NCBI GenBank assembly: GCA_041402045.1
Contig: JAWKSZ010000074.1
Span: 1 to 41,577, forward strand
Reading direction: 5' to 3'
From: JAGQRJ01 sp041402045
Lineage (GTDB): Bacteria > Planctomycetota > J058
Length of the DNA stretch: 41,577 bases
The translations under genes were made by a program, and so were the position numbers. This document shows, piece by piece, positions 37,001 through 41,577 of this stretch (positions are counted from its first letter, which is position 1; each line of letters starts with the position of its first letter). A model generated the notes under the pieces. The model was not told where the DNA came from, searched no databases, and saw only the letters and a list, made by a program, of their open reading frames with translations.

Positions 37001-37134
37001 TGGCGCGCCAGGTAGTGCGGCGCACCCTGCGCGTTCAGCGCCTCGCGACGGGGGACGATCCGCTCCAGCGCCGCCAAGGCCCGCGCCCGATCCTTGGTGA
37101 TCAGCGCCTCGTACAGTCCGGGGACAAGCTTCAC
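34057..37134 (-). CDS. PLD-like nuclease - SF2 helicase - DUF3427 protein
   Basis: 1025 residues from GTG 37134 (GGAG six bases upstream). Residues 1-130 are helical. Residues 150-245 are a phospholipase-D-type nuclease domain, with LHAKAWLFH (HxK, about 219-223) and GSSNLSRSALL (239). Then an SF2 helicase: Walker A AATGTGKTVIA at 341-350, DEFHHAE at 432, GLTATPERSDGRS, and QLGRGLRLA in the second half. The C-terminal third (WRVADLHAELRELLGLLDD; IYRDEASRADILYVTLQKSEKEFTP cut) matches the DUF3427 region of this family. These proteins cleave or remodel DNA and are often found in defence islands; a direct role is not proven here. The gene is intact and lies between a pseudogene and the small-gene cluster next to Wadjet. 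Confidence 0.9.
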   Translation of the reverse strand: MKLVPGLYEALITKDRARALAALERIVPRREALNAQGAPHYLARHLYELLLKALRSQPGESPAEKLEAQLGLVSRIVELLGQPEASGVDAGDDLELPAAVLLALTQEAQGLGQTVHPERPTLPLRHSDLIVNGPRDLRLGPEIRKELASADRVDLLVAFLKHSGMRVIKQELAEFCARRPGKLRVLTTTYMGASEVEALDLLASLGAELRVSYDDRRTRLHAKAWLFHRASGYSTGLVGSSNLSRSALLDGCEWNVRLSAVDNHAILAKFQSTFDQYWNEGEFEPYSRERFLQAQERRRDPQRDALATALQLRPFPHQAEVLEALALERAAGHWKNLVVAATGTGKTVIAALDYARVRRAWGEARLLFVAHREEILQQSLACFRAAVGDGHFGELLVGKHKPVRGEHVFASIQSLRSLTIPDPAHYDVVIVDEFHHAEAPSYAEFLEHGVRPRLLLGLTATPERSDGRSILHWFDGRVAAETRLWDALDLGLLVPFQYFGVFDGTDLSQVNWRAGRYDTKDLERRFAGDTQRAEVVLRAIQDKVRDPRSMRALGFCVSVKHAEFMAEFCRRRGLQALALTGDTPDGERREARRKLAQGEVQALFTVDLFNEGVDIPAVDTVLFLRPTESATVFLQQLGRGLRLADDKDCLTVLDFIGLAHRRFRFDRRFRAFVRGSTRAATRRAVEEGFPHLPAGCELQLDEQSQAAVLRNLRSSLGATTASMAEDLAGLGDVSLGEFLEQADLGLEDVYRGSSWNFTALKHKAGLRAGPAPVNALSRALGRMLHVDDAARLGRWLEWLAGREPPRPDPTDPLQLMLLASSGHVRRPVSELGEVLGELWRVADLHAELRELLGLLDDRRRRTTYPLDDLPFHVHATYSRDEISAGLGQVRNGKLLRTQGGVYRDEASRADILYVTLQKSEKEFTPTTLYDDYPISTSLFHWESQAVTRADSETGRRYQEHLARGWRVLLFVRESRTDERGLTRPYAFLGPVRYVSHESEKPMRVTWQLERPMPAEFFNRVKLAAG

Positions 37135-37217
37135 GGGAGCTCCATACGGGTCGGGGGCGAGACGAGTGATCCTAGGCCAGAACCCCTCGCTCCACCCCTC
37201 CTCGCCCTCGATCAGTC

Positions 37218-37247
37218 CACTCGCCCACGAACGGGTTCGTGCGTCCT
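37218..37247. repeat. Isolated fragment of the set B repeat unit
   Basis: CGCCCACGAAC followed by GGGTTCG and TGCGTCC resembles the two ends of the set B unit with the hairpin core missing; CACGAAC-GG-GTTCGTG itself is a seven-base-armed palindrome. It lies in the 150-base gap between the helicase and the 37286 gene. Could be chance, but the order of words agrees. Confidence 0.35.
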
Positions 37248-37285
37248 GCTTCGGGTCGAAACCATCAGTAGCCCGGACATAGATA

Positions 37286-37808
37286 TCAGGCCCCGAGCAG
37301 CTCCGAAGCCTCAGCGTCGCTCAGCGCTCGGGCCGATCGCTCCAGCAGGAGCCCGGCGAGCTGCATGGGCTGAACCCTGACGCCCGATCGCTCGCAAACC
37401 TTGGCGGCGAAGGCCTCCAGCCTCTCGAGGGTCTGGGGGGTCAAGGGAACGAGTCGACGCTCCGTCCACTCAGGATCCGTAGCCCGGCCGCCCCCTGCGG
37501 GGACCCGAAAGCGGGACTCGACCTCGGCGAGGATCGCGAAGTACTCGTTGCCAAGGACCCGTCCAACCTCGCCTTGCTTGGCCTCGCGGCCAATCCTGCG
37601 ACAGAAGAGGCCGAGGCTCGCGAGGTTGTCCGGGTCTTCTATGTCTTCGGGCCTCATGGAGCAGTGGATCAGCACGGGCTCGTCCCTCACGAGGACGCCG
37701 CTTGATTCGTCGTCTCGCCACACTCCTTGTGCGCGCGGGTAGGCGGTGGCGCCGCCGAAGCCTACGCACCACGCCTCGGGGAGGCGTTCGTCCGCGCCGA
37801 ACGGGACT
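37286..37808 (-). CDS. Conserved-looking hypothetical; region before the GTG start also looks coding
   Basis: The only start is GTG 37723, giving 145 residues beginning WRDDESSGVLVRDEPVLIHC and containing FCRRIGREAKQGEVGRVLGNEYFAI. Upstream in the same frame, from 37808, the sequence reads VPFGADERLPEAWCVGFGG and ATAYPRAQGVW, which looks like genuine protein and runs smoothly into the GTG. No start exists there; it is preceded directly by the TAG that ends the 37811 gene, in the same frame. So this gene lost its start, or it was fused with the small gene upstream, or the TAG is an error. Family from memory: conserved hypotheticals with WCVGFGGATAY-type strands. Function unknown. Confidence 0.55.
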
Positions 37809-37810
37809 GG

Positions 37811-38005
37811 CTAGGACGCCCTCGGCTCCCGGTCCACGTCCACGCCCTCGTCGTCGACTGGCCCGCCATAGCGCGGAGCCAGCTTCCCGTCCTTCGTGAG
37901 GATTCCACAGGCGATCAATCGCTTCACCCGCTCCTCGTGGCCGAGGGCGCGAAACTCACGAATGACTTCCTCGTGGACCTTGCGGTTTCGCTCAATCTGG
38001 GTCAT
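37811..38005 (-). CDS. Small hypothetical protein
   Basis: 64 residues from ATG 38005, with CGAGGA upstream and a more distant AAGGAG. The sequence is TQIERNRKVHEEVIREFRAL then RVKRLIACGILTKDGKLAPRYGG, helical with a short basic end. Small proteins like this are, as I recall, found beside ADP-ribosyltransferase-like genes; the fragment of one overlaps its start by 14 bases. Ending TAG (37813-37811) is in frame with the next gene. May be an antitoxin-like partner; unproven. Confidence 0.55.
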   Translation of the reverse strand: MTQIERNRKVHEEVIREFRALGHEERVKRLIACGILTKDGKLAPRYGGPVDDEGVDVDREPRAS

Positions 38006-38114
38006 GAGTCCTCGCTTTCTCCTTCGGTGAGAGTTCTTCCTTACCCAGCAGGACCCGCTCGCCCACGGAGCGGTCACAGCCGTGGTATCCAACCACCAGT
38101 GAATAGTCTGCCAC
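37992..38114 (-). pseudogene. Remnant of an ADP-ribosyltransferase-like gene
   Basis: GTG 38114 with a strong GGAAGGAG upstream opens 40 codons: VADYSLVVGYHGCDRSVGER then VLLGKEELSPKEKAR, ending TGA 37992. YHGCD near the start and a following V-x-L-G-K-E-x-L-S-P are, from memory, the opening of a bacterial family whose next part reads NDYDWLGHGIYFWE (ADP-ribosyltransferase-like). Here everything after LSP is gone, and the small gene starts inside its last codons. So an internal deletion seems to have removed about 100 or more codons while keeping the expression signals. The family identification is from memory and not certain. Confidence 0.45.
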
Positions 38115-38241
38115 GGTGCTCGCTCCTTCCCTAAACCGATCTCGTCGCCTCGCAGCTCGATCAGGGGACAAGGTAGCGCCAGGGTCCGATACCTCTCGTC
38201 TCGCCCCTCGCACGCTTCCAGTGCTCGCAGGCCGCCTCCCC

Positions 38242-39213
38242 CTACCGCCCCACCAAGCCCTCCAGCGCCTCCCGCAGCCGGGGGTCGAGCGCCAGCACCT
38301 CCTGCTCCAGCCAGCGGCCGGCTGCCGCCAGGCGCTGCACGAGCGCGGGCTCCCCGGACAGGTCGAGGTCCGCCGGCCAGGCGCGCACGAGCCCTCGCGC
38401 CTCGACGTCCTCCTCCCAGAACTCGGGCACGACCCACGTGAGCCCGGGCGCCAGCTCGCGCAGGTGCCGCACGATCCGGACCCCGTTCGGGTCCAGGTCG
38501 CCGAAGTGCAGCACCGGCACCCCGGGGAGCTGCGCGATCAGGAGCCGCACCGTGGCCGTGTCCCAGCCCGGGACGTGAGCGACCAGGAACCCGTCGGGGG
38601 CGTCGAGGTCCACGAAGGTCCCCTTGTTCTCCACGAGCAAGAGCGCGTCGGGCGCAGTCCCCGCGAGCCGGGTCCCGTCGCTCAGCGCGCGCTCGGTCAA
38701 CGACAGCTCGCCCAGGACCCCGATCAGCTCCCGCGCGTCGTAGCGCCGCCCCTCGCGCTCGATCCGCAGCCCGACCGACGGCCGCAGGCGCACGATCCCG
38801 TCCCGGGTCAGCCCCACGTCGCCCAGGGCCTCGCGCCGGGCGTCGGTGAGCGCGGCCTTCGAGTGCGGCGCGACCGCCGCCGTCGCCGTGCGCCGGTTCA
38901 AGCGCTCGGGCAGCGCGGGCAAGCCCTCCTGCCGCTCCAGGTCCCCGAGCTGCCGCCAGCCGTGCTCGTCGAGCTCGAGCCCCCGCGCGCGCAAGGCCGA
39001 AGCGGCCTCGCGCCACCCGGGCCAGCTCCGGGCGAGCAGCCGCTCCACCGCCTCGCGCTCGACCAGCTCCAGCTCGTCGCGGCGCGAGGTGCGCCGCGTC
39101 CAGGGCAGCCGCGCCAGCTCGTCGAAGGCGTCGGCCTGCCCCAGCCGCCGGCGCAGCGCGCCCTTGCCCCACAGCTCGAGCAGCGCCAGGCGGTGGGGCT
39201 CACGCCTCCACAT
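38242..39213 (-). CDS. jetD: Wadjet JetD, Toprim-domain nuclease subunit
   Basis: 323 residues from ATG 39213, overlapping jetC by 14 bases (JetC ends at 39200). The N-terminal half is a helical DUF3322-like region with RRHRLALLELWGKG-type Trp/Arg-rich start and LPWTRRTSRRDELELVERE. The C-terminal half is a Toprim (DUF2220) domain: LLLVENKGTFVDLD (Glu) and VLHFGDLDPNGVRIVRHL (DxD). JetD is the DNA-cleaving subunit of the Wadjet anti-plasmid complex, working with the SMC JetC, the kleisin JetA and JetB. Those two are expected to the right of the window. It seems intact and is the last gene of that operon. Confidence 0.88.
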   Translation of the reverse strand: MWRREPHRLALLELWGKGALRRRLGQADAFDELARLPWTRRTSRRDELELVEREAVERLLARSWPGWREAASALRARGLELDEHGWRQLGDLERQEGLPALPERLNRRTATAAVAPHSKAALTDARREALGDVGLTRDGIVRLRPSVGLRIEREGRRYDARELIGVLGELSLTERALSDGTRLAGTAPDALLLVENKGTFVDLDAPDGFLVAHVPGWDTATVRLLIAQLPGVPVLHFGDLDPNGVRIVRHLRELAPGLTWVVPEFWEEDVEARGLVRAWPADLDLSGEPALVQRLAAAGRWLEQEVLALDPRLREALEGLVGR

Positions 39214-41577
39214 TCTGGCCTCGCCGCACCCGCCGCCCGCTGACGAACACCCGCTCCGCTCCGTCCTGCCCGAGCTGCCGCGTGAGGTGATACGTGGTGT
39301 TCCCCTCCGACGTCGCGACCTCGGGCGCCGCGATCACGAGCTGCAGCTCGAGGGAGTCGCAGAGGTCGAACAGCACGGTCAGGTTGTCGAGGGAGAGCCG
39401 CGTGGCCTCGTCCAGGAACAACAGCCGCAGCGTGCCGAAGCGCTTCTTGGCCCGGAGCTGATTCGCCTCGCGCTCCCAGGCGGTGAGGATCACCATCATG
39501 ACCGCCGCCCCGACCCCGATCGCCTCCCCGGTCGAGAGCCGGGTGGGGTTCGCCTGCTCCCACTCCGCCTTCTCCTGCCGCCGCACCCGCACCCCGAGCT
39601 GCAGATACTCGCGGTAGTCGAGCAGCCGCTGCCCCCCGCTGCGCCCGCCGGCGTAGCGCCGAAACAGCTCCTCCAGCGCCTCCTCGATCGGGAGCTCCGC
39701 CTGGAACAGGAGCTGCTGCGCCTCGCCCTCGCGCAGCGCCCGCAGCACGTTGCTCATCCGCTCGACCTGCGCGACCTCGATCTGGACCCCGACCACGCTC
39801 CCGAAGCGCACGTCCCCCAGGTCGCGGTTCAGGCGCTTGACCGTGCTCCGCGCGCGCCGCACCTGGGTCTCGATCTTGCGCGCCACGTCCGCCGACTGCC
39901 CGCGCAGGCTCTGCTCCTGCCGCGCCAGCCGCTCCTCGAGCCCGGCCAGGTGATCCCTGAGCCGCGCCAAGGCCTCGAGCGGCTCGTCGACCTCGGCGAT
40001 CTGGGGCGGGATCCGCCGCTTGAGCCACGCCCGGACCGCCTGCCAAGCCCGGTAGTACTCGATCGCCCGCCGGCCCTCGTCCTTGCCGACCCAGCCCGCG
40101 ACCTCCGCCGCGAGCATGCCCCCGTCCCGCGCCTGCTCCAGCCGCTCGAGCAGCAGCCGCTGCTCGGCCTGGGCCCGCGTCCACAGGTTCGGGCTCCCCT
40201 GCTGTCCGAACAGCGCCTCGAACTGCGCGCTCAAGCTCGCCGCGAGCACCCGGTCGCCGGCGCCCGTCTCCTGGAGCTGCGCCCAGCGCTGCTGCGCCGG
40301 CTTCCACTGCGCGGTCTCCCCCGCCAGCTCCTGCTCGCGCTCCCCGAGCCGCGCCTCGAGGTCCTTGGCCCGCACCTCGTGCTCGGTGATCTCCTTGTCC
40401 GCCGCCCGCTCGGCCGCCTCGACCGCCCCCCGCTCCGCGAGCCCCTCCTGGTGCCGCGCCTCGAGCGCCGCCAGCGCCTCCGCGCTCGCGTCCTCGACCC
40501 CGGTCTCCGCCAGGTCCTCCTCGACCCCCCGGATCCGCTCCGCGGTCCCCGAGACCTGCCCCGCCGCGCGGACCGCGGCCTCCCCGGCCCCCCGCGCCGC
40601 CTGCTCGGCGCCCGCCAGCGCCGCCTCCCGCCCCGCCAACGTCTCCTTGGCCTGAGCCAGCCGCTGCTCGAGGGCCGGCCGCAGCGCGAGCTCGGCCTCG
40701 AGCGCCTGCTGCGCGTCCGCCCACTCGAGGGCCACCCGCTGCCCGGCCACGTAGCGCAAGGCCGCCCGCGCCCCGCCGTCGCGGTCCCGCGCCGCCGCCA
40801 ACGCCGCGCGCTCTTCGGCGATCCGCGCCAGCTCCTCGGGGGTCGGCGGCACGACCCGGAACACGTCCAGACAGCGCTCGAGCAGGCGCCGGTCGTCCCG
40901 ACTCCGCTCGAGCTCCGCCCGCGCCTCCCGCGCCCGCCCGAGCCGCGCCTCGAGCCGCGCCAGCTCGTCCGTGTGCTCGGGAGGATCGAGGAGCCCCGCG
41001 TCCGGCAGCAGCCCGACGAGCGCCTGCCGCCGCTCCCGCGCCGCCGCGAGCTCCCCCGCCGCCGCCTCGGCCCGCTTCCGCGCGCGCCCGAGCGCGGCCC
41101 GGGCCTGGGCCACCCGCCCCCGGGCCTCCTCCAGCTCGCCCGCCGGGTCGCCGGCCTCGAGCAGGCCCACGTGCTCGGCCAGCGCGCGCAGGTCCTCGAG
41201 GTCGCGGTCGCAGCGCCGCTCGGCGCCCCGGGCCTCGCCGATCCGCGCGTCCGCCGCCTCGACCTCGGCCCGCAAGGCCTCGACCCGCTGCTGCCGCGCC
41301 TTGCGCCCCAAGGTCGGCGCCCCCGGGATCCCGCTGACCCGGGTCCCCGCCGGGGTCTCGACCACCGCCGCCCCCTCGCGCAGCTCCCCGGGCGGCCGCC
41401 CGTCGGCGTCCAGGCGCAGCTCGGTCCCGGCCTCCCACAGCCACACGGTCTCGAGCTCCCCGCCCGCGACCAGCGCCTCGACCGCCCGCGGCACGTCCTC
41501 GACCACGACCGCCTCGGCCAGGGGCCCGAGCAAGGCCTCCAGCCGCCCGGCCTCCTCGAGCGAGACGTCCTCGAACT
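39200..41577 (-). CDS. jetC: Wadjet JetC, MukB-like SMC ATPase (N-terminus outside window)
   Basis: At least 792 codons; the frame is open to the right edge (FEDVSLEEAGRLEALLG before 41533), so the Walker A head is missing. Long Ala/Arg/Glu-rich coiled coil spans most of the protein. The C-terminal ATPase head has LSTGEAIGVGAAVMMVILTA (MukB-type signature) and LRLLFLDEATRLSLDNL (Walker B DEA), then LQLVIAAPEVATSEGNTTYHL. This MukB-like ending identifies the SMC of Wadjet rather than a chromosomal SMC, as does the overlapping jetD. In the complex it extrudes DNA loops from ATP hydrolysis and recognises small circular plasmids. Wadjet type cannot be fixed without jetA and jetB. Confidence 0.88.
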   Translation of the reverse strand, partial: FEDVSLEEAGRLEALLGPLAEAVVVEDVPRAVEALVAGGELETVWLWEAGTELRLDADGRPPGELREGAAVVETPAGTRVSGIPGAPTLGRKARQQRVEALRAEVEAADARIGEARGAERRCDRDLEDLRALAEHVGLLEAGDPAGELEEARGRVAQARAALGRARKRAEAAAGELAAARERRQALVGLLPDAGLLDPPEHTDELARLEARLGRAREARAELERSRDDRRLLERCLDVFRVVPPTPEELARIAEERAALAAARDRDGGARAALRYVAGQRVALEWADAQQALEAELALRPALEQRLAQAKETLAGREAALAGAEQAARGAGEAAVRAAGQVSGTAERIRGVEEDLAETGVEDASAEALAALEARHQEGLAERGAVEAAERAADKEITEHEVRAKDLEARLGEREQELAGETAQWKPAQQRWAQLQETGAGDRVLAASLSAQFEALFGQQGSPNLWTRAQAEQRLLLERLEQARDGGMLAAEVAGWVGKDEGRRAIEYYRAWQAVRAWLKRRIPPQIAEVDEPLEALARLRDHLAGLEERLARQEQSLRGQSADVARKIETQVRRARSTVKRLNRDLGDVRFGSVVGVQIEVAQVERMSNVLRALREGEAQQLLFQAELPIEEALEELFRRYAGGRSGGQRLLDYREYLQLGVRVRRQEKAEWEQANPTRLSTGEAIGVGAAVMMVILTAWEREANQLRAKKRFGTLRLLFLDEATRLSLDNLTVLFDLCDSLELQLVIAAPEVATSEGNTTYHLTRQLGQDGAERVFVSGRRVRRGQNVEA

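Noticed and set aside
33409..37380. A 1323-codon plus-strand frame opposite the PLD-helicase gene
   Set aside because: Antisense shadow. The minus strand has clear helicase motifs, and the plus translation is Arg/Pro/Leu-rich without domains.

Overview
The window is high-GC bacterial chromosome with long open frames on both strands, frequent GTG starts, and a Hanks-type kinase-transmembrane-TPR protein. This fits Planctomycetota or Myxococcota; no rRNA or taxonomic marker is present, so the phylum is an inference. I see no tRNA, rRNA, CRISPR array or transposase.

Left part (1-12.8 kb), accessory and defence-like: a giant SF2 helicase with DUF1998 and a C-terminal nuclease-like domain (resembling Druantia DruE, cut by the window edge and frameshifted), a small PD-(D/E)XK nuclease-like gene, a CoiA-like protein with two C-terminal C2H2 zinc fingers, an endonuclease/exonuclease/phosphatase (EEP) protein, an acidic-tailed hypothetical, a 1 kb non-coding stretch with short GTTC/GAAC repeats, a helical-repeat protein, and an orphan antitoxin with a truncated toxin.

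Middle (13-20.4 kb), housekeeping-like: Ser/Thr kinase with TPRs, S1-domain protein, secreted protein, a DUF6939-like plus macrodomain protein split by two apparent indels, a lipoprotein, and glutamate dehydrogenase.

20.4-32.3 kb, oxidative lipid or natural-product locus on the minus strand: a fatty acyl-AMP ligase-ACP-thioester reductase, cytochrome P450, sulfotransferase, SDR and Baeyer-Villiger-type flavin monooxygenase. Most junctions overlap by a few bases. A nucleotidyltransferase/partner pair lies just upstream. Beyond it is a Rieske-P450 fusion whose P450 I-helix lacks the usual acid/alcohol pair. I infer that the cluster activates and reduces a fatty acid, then hydroxylates, sulfates and further oxidises it.

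32.3-41.6 kb: a 0.9 kb tandem repeat (about 122-bp unit, seven hairpin cores), a decayed membrane protein gene, a PLD-helicase-DUF3427 protein, a remnant of an ADP-ribosyltransferase-like gene with small partners, and the jetC (partial) and jetD genes of a Wadjet anti-plasmid system.

Two cross-cutting observations stand out. First, the tandem repeats at 23.9-24.2 kb and 32.3-33.2 kb have different bodies but share the same hairpin core and two short blocks in the same order and at about the same period, so they form one mosaic repeat family. Second, nearly all reading-frame lesions fall in accessory or defence-like genes, while the metabolic genes are intact. Many lesions are single-base changes in short homopolymers, so either base-calling errors or real decay could be responsible.
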